From Fictibacillus norfolkensis (lineage in GTDB: Bacteria; Bacillota; Bacilli; Bacillales; Fictibacillaceae), in assembly GCF_014836645.1 (NCBI RefSeq), contig NZ_JACSQM010000002.1:62001-126000 (forward strand): a DNA stretch of 64,000 nt, in the 5' to 3' direction. Position 1 is the first letter of the stretch, and every line of letters starts with the position of its first letter. Both the position numbers and the translations under genes were made by a program. The notes beneath the pieces were generated by a model that was not told where the DNA came from, did no database searches, and worked only from the letters and a program-made list of their open reading frames with translations. Below are positions 50,485-58,419 of the stretch, piece after piece.

Positions 50485-51891
50485 ATGGATTGGATCAACA
50501 ATTTCATAGGAAGTGTTAACACATATTTATGGTCGTATATCCTAATTGTTATGTTGATTGGGTTAGGACTTTATTTTACGGTTCGAACAAAGTTTGTTCA
50601 GTTCCGCATGTTTGGCGAGATGATTCGGCTTTTGGGTGAAGGGGCAAAAGCTGATAAAAAAGGCGTCTCTTCGTTTCAGGCTTTCTGTATCAGTACCGCT
50701 TCTCGCGTAGGTACAGGTAATTTGGCGGGGGTAGCACTTGCTATTACAGCTGGTGGCCCTGGTGCTGTATTCTGGATGTGGCTGATCGCATTAATCGGTT
50801 CTGCATCTGCATTCGTAGAAAGTACGTTAGCTCAGATCTACAAAGTTCGAGATGGGGTCGCATTCCGCGGTGGACCTGCATATTACATGGAAAAAGCATT
50901 GAATGCTCGTTGGATGGGTGTTATTTTTGCCATTTTAATTTCAATCACGTTCGGACTTGCCTTTAACTCTGTTCAATCGAATACGATTGCAAGTGCGTTT
51001 GGACAATCTTTTGATATAAAACCTGTTTATGTAAGTATTTTCTTAGCCATTGTAACTGCAATTATCATTTTTGGTGGCATTAAACGGATAGCTAGAGTAT
51101 CAGAAATCATCGTTCCAATTATGGCTGGACTTTATATCCTTATAGCTCTGTTTGTAATGGTTACAAATCTTACAGAACTTCCTGCCGTTTTCAGCATGAT
51201 CTTCGAAGGTGCTTTTGGAGTAGAAGAAGTAGCTGGTGGAGCATTGGGTGCAGCGATGATGAACGGAATCAAACGTGGTCTATTCTCTAACGAAGCCGGT
51301 ATGGGTAGTGCACCAAACGCAGCTGCTACAGCAGATGTGAGCCACCCCGTTAAGCAAGGATTGATCCAATCTTTAGGTGTTTTTGTAGACACCCTTTTGA
51401 TCTGTTCTTCTACCGCCTTTATTATTCTATTATCAGGCATGTATGATTCTAAAGAAGCGGATGGAATTATTTTAACTCAGGAAGCTTTAAACACATTGCT
51501 TGGATCATGGGGAGGCCCATTCCTAGCGATCATCGTATTGTTGTTCGCATTTAGTTCAGTAGTAGGGAATTATTATTATGGTGAGTCTAATATTGAGTTC
51601 ATCAGTACGAACAAAACGTGGTTGTTGATCTACCGAATAGCTGTTGTAGCAATGGTTGGATACGGTGCAATAGCATCTCTTGATTTTGTTTGGAGTTTAG
51701 CAGACATGTTCATGGGACTTATGGCGATCATCAACTTAATCGCTATTTCATTGCTTGGAAAAATTGCTTTTGACGCTCTCGGAGACTATCTGAAACAAAA
51801 GAAAGAAGGAAAAGATCCCGTTTTCCGACCGTCTAGTATCGGACTAAAAAACACAGTTGCTTGGGATGAAGATGTTTCAACAGAGAAATAA
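50485..51891 (+). CDS. Alanine/glycine:cation symporter (AGCS, AlsT-like)
   Basis: 468-residue Na+ or H+ symporter. AGCS marks: QAFCISTASRVGTGNLAGVALAITAGGPGAVFWMW, VESTLAQIYKVRDGVAFRGGPAYYME, NGIKRGLFSNEAGMGSAPNAAATADVSHPVKQG. Takes up alanine, glycine or glutamine at the membrane. ATG with GAGGTG. Terminator follows. Confidence 0.94.
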   Translation: MDWINNFIGSVNTYLWSYILIVMLIGLGLYFTVRTKFVQFRMFGEMIRLLGEGAKADKKGVSSFQAFCISTASRVGTGNLAGVALAITAGGPGAVFWMWLIALIGSASAFVESTLAQIYKVRDGVAFRGGPAYYMEKALNARWMGVIFAILISITFGLAFNSVQSNTIASAFGQSFDIKPVYVSIFLAIVTAIIIFGGIKRIARVSEIIVPIMAGLYILIALFVMVTNLTELPAVFSMIFEGAFGVEEVAGGALGAAMMNGIKRGLFSNEAGMGSAPNAAATADVSHPVKQGLIQSLGVFVDTLLICSSTAFIILLSGMYDSKEADGIILTQEALNTLLGSWGGPFLAIIVLLFAFSSVVGNYYYGESNIEFISTNKTWLLIYRIAVVAMVGYGAIASLDFVWSLADMFMGLMAIINLIAISLLGKIAFDALGDYLKQKKEGKDPVFRPSSIGLKNTVAWDEDVSTEK

Positions 51892-51897
51892 ATAATA

Positions 51898-51935
51898 CGA
51901 AAGAAAGAAGACTTCCTGAGTGAAGTCTTCTTTCA
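51898..51935 (+). terminator. Terminator after the AGCS gene
   Basis: AAAGAAGACTTC / GAAGTCTTCTTTC hairpin. Confidence 0.8.
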
Positions 51936-52022
51936 TTTATGTTAGTTTATTATGGATGGAACAAATTAAAAAAACTGGCATAGAGAGCCAGTTTTATATT
52001 ACCATTTATCACTCAACCTATT

Positions 52023-52187
52023 TTAAGTTGCTTTTTCCTCTGCAGGCGGAGAAAGTAAATTCTTTAATTGTTGTTCAAGATCCTGCAAAGAAAGCTCGTA
52101 TAAATGACGTCCATCTGCTGTCTTATAGATATTATGTAACAATAGATCAGCAATTAAATTTTCTCTTTTTTGATGGTCCGCTGACAC
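52023..52187 (-). CDS. Fur-regulated basic protein A (FbpA)-like small protein
   Basis: 54 residues from a GTG at 52187, seven bases after GGAGGG. The core RENLIADLLLHNIYKTADGRHLYELSLQDLEQQL matches the FbpA domain (pattern LI..L...GIYK...R.LYELSL.ELE). FbpA is known as a small iron-sparing-response protein in B. subtilis, under Fur. A Fur-box-like sequence lies about 110 bp upstream, over a TTGACG promoter. An overlapping plus-strand frame at 51920-52237 is a shadow. Confidence 0.82.
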   Translation of the reverse strand: MSADHQKRENLIADLLLHNIYKTADGRHLYELSLQDLEQQLKNLLSPPAEEKAT

Positions 52188-52288
52188 GTTCAATCCCTCC
52201 TGTAAATCTCTTCAACATTTTACTTACCCTGAAATGATGGAGAAAAAACTTCCATTAATAGTTTATGTAAAAAAATGACGAAGGTGAT

Positions 52289-52317
52289 GTTATTTTATAA
52301 CCATTATCTTCCGTCAA
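52289..52317 (-). promoter_or_regulatory. fbpA-type promoter with Fur-box-like site
   Basis: Minus strand: TTGACG (52312-52317), 17-bp spacer, weak AATAAC (52289-52294). AGATAATGGTTATAA (52295-52309) matches the TGATAATNATTATCA Fur consensus at 11 of 14 fixed positions and fills the spacer, fitting iron repression. Confidence 0.65.
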
Positions 52318-52440
52318 GGTTACCCGCTTTTGGTTAAATTGTCAATTGTTTCAAGACAATAATTGTCGTTGATACTGTAAAAGATTCGGTTAAAAATTGT
52401 ATCTCATCATACATAGATAGATAGATAAAGGAGAGGTGTT

Positions 52441-53925
52441 ATGTTTGAAGGTGGTTTAAACGTAGATTATTTTATACTATTACTTGCCATTCTACTCTTA
52501 CTAGGCGTCGTTACTACGAAGTTCTCTTCACGCTTTGGTGTACCTGCACTTGTACTTTTTATTGGAATCGGAATGCTTTTAGGAAGTGATGGACTTAATT
52601 TTATTTATTTTGATGATCCGCACGTAAGTCAGCTAGTCGGAGTAATTGCTCTTATTATCATTTTATTTGAAGGTGGACTACAGACAAAATGGACGAGCGT
52701 AAAACCCGTTCTATCCACTTCACTGTCGCTCGCGACGTTTGGAGTATTCCTTACAACAGCCGTTGTCGCTGTATCCGTTAAGTTGTTATTGGATGTTAAT
52801 TGGCTAGAAGCATTTCTGTTCGGTTCGATCGTTGGGTCTACGGATGCTGCTGCAGTATTCTCCGTTTTAGCCGGAAAAAATGTGAAAGAGAAGCTTTCTT
52901 CAACGCTTGAAGCAGAATCTGGTTCCAATGATCCGATGGCTGTATTTTTAACGATCACATTTATTGAGTTGCTCACAAGAGACTCAACTTCCATTACAGG
53001 ACTAATTCTTTCATTCTTTTGGCAGATGGGGATGGGAGCTGTTTTTGGCTATTTCTTTGGTAAGCTTGCCGTTTATGCCATTAACCGTATACGACTTGAA
53101 TCAAGTGGACTCTATCCCGTATTCGCTCTTTCTTTTGCTATCTTAACCTATGGGATTACGATGCTAGCTGGAGCGAGTGGACTGCTTGCTGTATATGTTG
53201 CAGCTGTGTTTATGGGGAATAGTCACCTTACATACAGAAACTCAATCGTACGATTTAACGAAGGGTTCGCTTGGATGATGCAGATTTTAATGTTTGCGAT
53301 CTTAGGTTTACTTGTTTTTCCGAGTGAGCTGTTTCATATCGATATTATGCTGAAAGGCTTGATGATCTCTTTCGTGCTCATAGTTATCGCACGTCCAATA
53401 GGTGTTTTCCTAAGTATGCCAACTTCTGCTTTCTCAATAAACGAAAAATTATTTATATCGTGGTCTGGTCTTCGTGGCGCAGTTCCTATTGTTCTCGCTA
53501 CATTTCCACTCATTGAAGGGGTTGAGAACAGCCAGTTGTTCTTTAATCTCGTTTTCTTCGTTGTTCTTACATCCGCTCTCATACAAGGATCAACCATTCC
53601 TTGGGTAGCTCAGAAATTAAAGTTAACGGAAAAAGAAAAACCTACATCTCCACATGTTTTAGAACTTGTTTCAATCGGTAAAGCCAACGCCGAAATCGTT
53701 GAATTCTTTGTACCCGAACATGCAAAGATCATCGGACAGACACTTGAGGAAATTTCCTTACCAAAAGAATCAACTGTAAGTGCAATGATCCGTGGCGATG
53801 AATTAATCACACCAACAGGAAGAACAGAGATTCACGCTCACGATATTCTTTACATTATGGCTCATAAAACAAAACTAAAGAGTGTAACCGATTATCTATC
53901 GGATCAGAATATTGAAAAGAACTAA
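52441..53925 (+). CDS. NhaP-type cation/proton antiporter with TrkA-C domain
   Basis: 494 residues. CPA1-type membrane core of about twelve helices (1-385): GVPALVLFIGIGMLLGSDG, IILFEGGLQT, GSIVGSTDAAAVFSVLAG, EAESGSNDPMAVFLT with the conserved Asp of the ion site, SWSGLRGAVPIVLATFPL. A cytosolic RCK_C/TrkA-C ligand domain (about 400-490) follows: IVEFFVPEHAKIIGQTLEEISLPKESTVSAMIRGDE. Likely a K+/H+ or Na+/H+ antiporter for pH and ion balance. ATG with AAGGAGAGG. A GATA run and a GACAATAATTGTC palindrome lie in its leader region. Confidence 0.92.
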   Translation: MFEGGLNVDYFILLLAILLLLGVVTTKFSSRFGVPALVLFIGIGMLLGSDGLNFIYFDDPHVSQLVGVIALIIILFEGGLQTKWTSVKPVLSTSLSLATFGVFLTTAVVAVSVKLLLDVNWLEAFLFGSIVGSTDAAAVFSVLAGKNVKEKLSSTLEAESGSNDPMAVFLTITFIELLTRDSTSITGLILSFFWQMGMGAVFGYFFGKLAVYAINRIRLESSGLYPVFALSFAILTYGITMLAGASGLLAVYVAAVFMGNSHLTYRNSIVRFNEGFAWMMQILMFAILGLLVFPSELFHIDIMLKGLMISFVLIVIARPIGVFLSMPTSAFSINEKLFISWSGLRGAVPIVLATFPLIEGVENSQLFFNLVFFVVLTSALIQGSTIPWVAQKLKLTEKEKPTSPHVLELVSIGKANAEIVEFFVPEHAKIIGQTLEEISLPKESTVSAMIRGDELITPTGRTEIHAHDILYIMAHKTKLKSVTDYLSDQNIEKN

Positions 53926-53928
53926 AGA

Positions 53929-53958
53929 AAAAAGCCGGGAAGCAATTCCCCGGCTTTT
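53929..53958. terminator. Bidirectional terminator at 53.9 kb
   Basis: AAAGCCGGG(G)AA / TTCCCCGGCTTTT stem between convergent antiporter and MscS genes. Confidence 0.85.
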
Positions 53959-53959
53959 C

Positions 53960-54829
53960 TTATGCACCTTTTTCTACATTTACTTGATGAGGGTATGGAA
54001 TCTCGATGCCATTAGCATCCAAAGCTTCTTTTAAACCTTTACGCAACTCTCTTTCAACCGCCCACTGTTCTCCGTTAATCGTCTTAGAAATAATACGAAT
54101 TACCACATCAGACGACCCTAACATTTGAACACCCAACACATTGGGACCTTCAATAATGCTCGGGTTCTTTTCTTTTACTTTGTCACAAGCATCCTGTAGT
54201 ATGACGAGAGCCTTGTCTATATTTTCTTCATAGGCAATGCCTATATCAACAAGTGCACGCATATTACCCCGTGTATGGTTCGCAATCGTACTGATTTCAC
54301 GGTTCGGCATATAGTTCAATGTGCCATCAAATGCTCGTATGTGAGTCGTTCTCAAACCTACTTCTTCAACAATTCCATCGACCCCGCCAATCGTAACATA
54401 GTCTCCGACCTCCATCTGCTTTTCAAGAAGGATGAAGAAACCTGTTACTACATCACTTACGAGTCCCTGCGCTCCAAAACCTATAGCTAATCCGACTACC
54501 CCTGCCCCTGCTATAAGAGTACCAATTTCAAGTCCGAACTGCTTGAATAAGATACCAGCAAAAACAAAGATCAATACGTATGAAAACAGGTTGACTACAA
54601 GCTTTTGCAGCGTAATAATTCTTCCAGAAGACATCTTTCTATGTGTTGCTGCTTTATCAAACATTCGATTGATCACACGTCTACCGATTGAACGGATCAC
54701 CAAGAACATGACGATGATCAATAGAAACTTCGCTGCCCATAAACCAGTCGCTAGCATAATCTCAGCCCAGTTTATTTTTTCCAGCCACTTTTGCCATTTT
54801 TCCAAAAAAACCACTCCCACGATGTACAA
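53960..54829 (-). CDS. Small-conductance mechanosensitive channel (MscS, YkuT-like)
   Basis: About 289 residues. Membrane helices near 20-50, 70-95 and the pore helix 100-125 (VGLAIGFGAQGLVSDVVTGFFILLEKQMEVGD), then the beta domain GGVDGIVEEVGLRTTHIRAFDGTLNYMPNREI and a C-terminal alpha/beta part. Opens on membrane tension to release solutes. Start uncertain: TTG 54829 sits seven bases after AAGGAG; TTG 54805 also possible. A perfect 9-bp inverted repeat encloses this ribosome site. It follows bioB on the same strand. Confidence 0.92.
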   Translation of the reverse strand: MYIVGVVFLEKWQKWLEKINWAEIMLATGLWAAKFLLIIVMFLVIRSIGRRVINRMFDKAATHRKMSSGRIITLQKLVVNLFSYVLIFVFAGILFKQFGLEIGTLIAGAGVVGLAIGFGAQGLVSDVVTGFFILLEKQMEVGDYVTIGGVDGIVEEVGLRTTHIRAFDGTLNYMPNREISTIANHTRGNMRALVDIGIAYEENIDKALVILQDACDKVKEKNPSIIEGPNVLGVQMLGSSDVVIRIISKTINGEQWAVERELRKGLKEALDANGIEIPYPHQVNVEKGA

Positions 54830-54850
54830 TAGAATACTCCTTATTGTACA
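54823..54850 (-). promoter_or_regulatory. Inverted repeat around the mscS ribosome site
   Basis: TGTACAATA (54842-54850 on the minus strand) pairs with TATTGTACA (54823-54831) around the loop AGGAGTATTC. The Shine-Dalgarno lies in the loop/stem edge and the TTG start within the stem. Could be a DNA operator or an RNA hairpin that limits translation. Confidence 0.5.
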
Positions 54851-54885
54851 AAGCTTCGAGTGGCTTTTCAATCATTTACAAAAAA

Positions 54886-55872
54886 CTATGGTGCCATAAC
54901 AGGCGTACGATCAATCTTGAAGCCCATATCTTCTAACATCTTATGATCTGCCGTTGACTCTTGTCCTCTCGTCGTAAGATAGTCACCTACGAATATGGAG
55001 TTCGCGGCGTACAGACCGAGTGGCTGAAGACTTCTTAAATTCACCTCACGTCCACCTGATATTCTAATCTCCTTCGTCGGATTGATATAACGAAATAATG
55101 CAAGTATTTTCAAACAGTAGCGTGGATCTAGCTCATCTGTCCCTTCTAACGGTGTACCATCGATCGCGTGCAAGAAGTTGACTGGAATAGAATCTGCGTC
55201 AAGTATATTAAGACTTCTTGCCATATCTATGACATCTTGTTTCGTCTCTCGCATACCTACAATAACTCCTGAACAAGGAGAGATGCCGCTTTCCTTAACG
55301 ATGTTTACCGTATTCACTCGATCATCGTATGAATGAGATGTTGTAATATTTTCGTGATTTCGAGCGGAAGTGTTGAGATTATGATTATATCGGTCGACAC
55401 CCGCTTCTTTTAAACGTTCTGCTTGTTCTGGCTTTAATATACCTAGACAGGCACAAACTTTTAAGCCATATGTATCTTTGATCTCTTTTACAGCTTCAAC
55501 AACTTTATCCACATCACGATTAGTAGGTCCACGCCCACTTGCAACGATGCAATACGTTCCAACGTTTAAGTTATACGCGGTCTCTGCACCTTTTACCATC
55601 TCTTTACTATCCATCATTCGATAAGTCTCGATGGGTGCAGTCGATACGATAGATTGTGAGCAATATCCGCAGTTCTCTGGGCATGCGCCTGACTTTGTAT
55701 TAATAATCATGTTGAGTTTTACGAGATTACCATAATAATGCTTTCTGATTTGATAAGCCCCGTGCAGCAATAATAGCAGATCCTCATCAGGACAATTTAA
55801 GATATCAAGAGCTTCTTCATTCGTAATTTCTTCTCCACTCAATACTTTTTTTGCAAGAGTATTCCAGATCAT
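54886..55872 (-). CDS. bioB: Biotin synthase
   Basis: About 328-residue radical-SAM enzyme that inserts sulfur into dethiobiotin. The radical-SAM cluster motif is in SGACPENCGYCSQS; also visible are YCIVASGRGPT, CACLGILKPEQAERLKEAGVDRYNHNLNTS, and the Arg-containing RISGGREVNLRSLQP that holds the second cluster region. It lies 15 bp after bioY on the same strand. No bioA/F/D/W genes are nearby, so the cell may convert imported dethiobiotin or hold the other genes elsewhere. ATG 55872 or GTG 55875 behind GGAGTG. Confidence 0.96.
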   Translation of the reverse strand: MIWNTLAKKVLSGEEITNEEALDILNCPDEDLLLLLHGAYQIRKHYYGNLVKLNMIINTKSGACPENCGYCSQSIVSTAPIETYRMMDSKEMVKGAETAYNLNVGTYCIVASGRGPTNRDVDKVVEAVKEIKDTYGLKVCACLGILKPEQAERLKEAGVDRYNHNLNTSARNHENITTSHSYDDRVNTVNIVKESGISPCSGVIVGMRETKQDVIDMARSLNILDADSIPVNFLHAIDGTPLEGTDELDPRYCLKILALFRYINPTKEIRISGGREVNLRSLQPLGLYAANSIFVGDYLTTRGQESTADHKMLEDMGFKIDRTPVMAP

Positions 55873-55887
55873 CACAACAACACTCCT

Positions 55888-56496
55888 TTATGATGCATGT
55901 TTTGTCCGTTGAGGAATTGATTTTTTACGAGCAAAATTAATTCTCGGAGCTAACATACCTGCACAAATCGCTAGAATAATATCTTTAGGCAGCGGGACCA
56001 TCATCCATGCCCATGCCATCGAGTACGTGAAACCTTCTGGTGCATCTGCCCACATTTTATACGCCATGAACATTAGGTTTGTCCCTACAATATAGTTAAC
56101 CGCTGTTCCAACAAGGGTTGCTACAATGTATGAAGCTTTTCCACCATTCTTTTCAATGATTAATCCCGTTAGATAAGCAACCAAAATATACGATAATAAA
56201 AACCCAAAGGTCGGGCTGATCACTGTTGCAAAGCCACCTTTAAATTGAGCGAACACTGGTGCTCCGACTAATCCGACTAGTACGTATACACTCATCGAGA
56301 TTGCTCCTAATCTGCTTCCTAACAATGCTCCTGCTAGAATACAGAAAAAGGTCTGCAGCGTAATTGGCACCCCACCAACCACCATGAATGGAAACATGGT
56401 TGTGATGTTTGCACCTATCGCCATTAGCGCTACAAACATACCGACTAGCGTAATATCAATCGTTTTCAAACCATTTCTTTGTGCTGTCATCTTCAT
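55888..56496 (-). CDS. bioY: Biotin ECF transporter S component BioY
   Basis: 202-residue membrane protein of the BioY family with about six helices: GANITTMFPFMVVGGVPITLQTFFCILAGALLGSRLGAISMSVYVLVGLVGAPVF is the usual signature. Binds biotin for ECF uptake. First gene of the bioY-bioB pair. The BirA-like dyad upstream supports biotin control. ATG with GGAGG. Confidence 0.94.
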   Translation of the reverse strand: MKMTAQRNGLKTIDITLVGMFVALMAIGANITTMFPFMVVGGVPITLQTFFCILAGALLGSRLGAISMSVYVLVGLVGAPVFAQFKGGFATVISPTFGFLLSYILVAYLTGLIIEKNGGKASYIVATLVGTAVNYIVGTNLMFMAYKMWADAPEGFTYSMAWAWMMVPLPKDIILAICAGMLAPRINFARKKSIPQRTKHAS

Positions 56497-56526
56497 AAAC
56501 CTCCATATAGTAGTTCTGTATACGCT

Positions 56527-56581
56527 TTTAGAATAGCGAAGGTTCGTAAATACGTCAACTTAAAATAAATTATAGTTAACA
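56527..56581 (-). promoter_or_regulatory. bioY promoter with BirA-type operator
   Basis: Dyad TGTTAAC (56575-56581) and GTTGACG (56553-56559) with 15 bp between, matching the shape of Bacillus BirA sites. The right half overlaps a TTGACG -35 box; TATTCT lies 17 bp downstream. Biotin-loaded BirA would block transcription of bioY-bioB. Confidence 0.72.
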
Positions 56582-56590
56582 TATATAATA

Positions 56591-56627
56591 TAAGTAAACC
56601 ATTCTATAAGCTAGAATGGTTTACTTA
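56591..56627 (-). terminator. Terminator of the oligosaccharide ABC operon
   Basis: TAAGTAAACCATTCT / AGAATGGTTTACTTA, 15-bp perfect arms, between the last permease gene and the bioY promoter. The T run after it on the minus strand is weak. Confidence 0.65.
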
Positions 56628-56660
56628 GTTTTTCATCAAGCCAGTTTTAATTCTAGATTC

Positions 56661-57485
56661 TTATTTATCTCCCGTAAACTTGATTCCTTTTACAAAATAT
56701 CGGTTAAAGAATGCGTATAGAACGATAATCGGTAATGTAAAGACCATCGAGGCGGCCATAATATAGTTCCAAAACGAGATAAACTGGCCTTTGAACGAGT
56801 TCAACCCTAGTGGCAGAGTGAACATGTCTTGATCAGATAAAATGATGAGAGGTCTCATGAAATCGTTCCAGAACGCCATGAATACGAATATTGTCTGAGC
56901 TGCAAGTGCCGGTTTAGCAAGAGGCAAAACGATACGGAAAAATGTACCGAAGCGTCCAAGTCCATCGATTGCAGCTGCTTCTTCCACTTCTTTCGGAAAA
57001 TTGATAAAAAACTGTCTCATCATAAAGATGAAAGTCGCGTTCACTGCTCCTGGAATGATCATCCCTTGATAAGAATTCAGCCATCCAAGTTCCTTCAGTA
57101 TTAAGAAGTTAGGAATGAGCGTTACTTGGAAAGGAATCATCAATACGGCCAAGATCATTAAGAAAATACTCTTCTTTCCTGGAAAGCTTAGTCTTGCGAG
57201 CGCATATCCAGCCATAGAGTTGAACAATAAGTTTAATAGCGTTCCTACTGTTGCAATAAACAAACTATTAAACAACCATCTTCCGAAAAGTGGCTCTCTC
57301 GTAAAGATCTGCTTATAGTTATCAAGTGTAAAGTCTTTTGGAATAAAATTAATCGATCCGCTTACGATCTCACCTAGTGTTTTAAAGGAAGAAGACAGTG
57401 CCCACAAAAACGGAATGACGGTGATGATGGCGTAAACGACAAGGATTACATACAAAGCTCTTGTTCCAGCCGTACGTTTTTTCAT
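56661..57485 (-). CDS. Carbohydrate ABC transporter permease (MalG-like)
   Basis: 274-residue inner-membrane subunit with six helices. The permease-ATPase coupling motif is EEAAAIDGLGRFGTFFRIVLPLAKPALA. It opens LYVILVVYAIITVIPFLWALSSSFKT and ends FNRYFVKGIKFTGDK, both typical of MalG/LacG. Last gene of a same-strand run with the second permease, a binding lipoprotein and a glucosidase. The ATPase subunit is not encoded here, so a shared MsmX-type ATPase is probably used. Confidence 0.95.
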   Translation of the reverse strand: MKKRTAGTRALYVILVVYAIITVIPFLWALSSSFKTLGEIVSGSINFIPKDFTLDNYKQIFTREPLFGRWLFNSLFIATVGTLLNLLFNSMAGYALARLSFPGKKSIFLMILAVLMIPFQVTLIPNFLILKELGWLNSYQGMIIPGAVNATFIFMMRQFFINFPKEVEEAAAIDGLGRFGTFFRIVLPLAKPALAAQTIFVFMAFWNDFMRPLIILSDQDMFTLPLGLNSFKGQFISFWNYIMAASMVFTLPIIVLYAFFNRYFVKGIKFTGDK

Positions 57486-57497
57486 GGTATCTCCTCC

Positions 57498-58394
57498 TTA
57501 GTATAGTGATTCTTCTTTGGAAAATTTGCGTTGTAAAAGGGTTGCCACTAAGATGATGATGGCAAGCATGAAAGCAATAGCTGTAGCATATCCCATCGTT
57601 CCTAGTGTCTTAAATGCATATTGATAGATTAAAAGAACGACCGTTAGAGTGGAGTTATTCGGTCCGCCCGATCCTCCAGAGAAAATATAAGATTGATCGA
57701 AAAGCTGAAATGTCCCGATCAGACCCATGATTACTACAAAGGATGTTACCGGTCTTAAGTTTGGAACCGTAATGTGCCAAAATTTTTGAATCGGACCTGC
57801 TCCGTCGAGTTCAGCTGCTTCATAATGACTATCTGGAATATCTTGAAGAGCTGCTAGATAGATAACCATGAAAAACGGTGCTGTTGCCCAAATATTCATG
57901 ATCATGATTGCGATAAGAGCTACGTCTGGGTCACCAATCCAGTTATACGTTGGCAGATTTAAGAACTTTAATACATAATTGATTAATCCGTTCTGGTTAT
58001 ACATCCACATAAAAATAAGTGTTAACACAGCGGATGACGTCAAAGTAGGCAAGAAGTAAACGATGCGAAAGAACTTCTGTCCTTTGAGCCCTGCATTCAG
58101 TGATGCTGCTAATACTAGAGCCAGGAACGTCTGGGTTGGTACTACGATCGCCACATAGATCGCCGTGTTCTTCAGTGCAATAATAGCTCGATCGTCAAAT
58201 GTGACTTTCATAAAGTTATCGAGCCCTCTAAACTCATAGGTCGCACCGCCGATCAGTTCTACTTTGTGAAAGGAAAGAAACACAGCGTAAAGGATCGGTG
58301 CGATTACAAACACGCCTAACACGAGGAGCGCAGGCAACAGGAATAGATACCCTTGTCCCGCTTCTCTTCTATCTTTTTTTGATAACATCTTCAC
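57498..58394 (-). CDS. Carbohydrate ABC transporter permease (MalF-like)
   Basis: About 298-residue permease with six helices. Coupling motif HYEAAELDGAGPIQKFWHITVPNLRPV; first helix GYLFLLPALLVLGVFVIAPILYAVFLSFHKVEL; QLFDQSYIFSGGSGGPNNSTLT near the end is usual for MalF/LacF. Forms the channel with the MalG-like subunit. Start GTG 58394 behind GAGGTG, or ATG 58388. Confidence 0.95.
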   Translation of the reverse strand: MKMLSKKDRREAGQGYLFLLPALLVLGVFVIAPILYAVFLSFHKVELIGGATYEFRGLDNFMKVTFDDRAIIALKNTAIYVAIVVPTQTFLALVLAASLNAGLKGQKFFRIVYFLPTLTSSAVLTLIFMWMYNQNGLINYVLKFLNLPTYNWIGDPDVALIAIMIMNIWATAPFFMVIYLAALQDIPDSHYEAAELDGAGPIQKFWHITVPNLRPVTSFVVIMGLIGTFQLFDQSYIFSGGSGGPNNSTLTVVLLIYQYAFKTLGTMGYATAIAFMLAIIILVATLLQRKFSKEESLY

Positions 58395-58419
58395 ATGGTT
58401 CACCTCGATTCAAAAGTCT

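Noticed and set aside
51920..52237. Plus-strand 105-residue frame
   Set aside because: No ribosome site and it begins within the AGCS terminator region; the opposite strand holds the FbpA-like gene with site, family pattern and Fur box.
52355..52367. GACAATAATTGTC palindrome before the antiporter
   Set aside because: Perfect but AT-rich and only 13 bp; without a second copy or a known binding protein it is not enough to call an operator.
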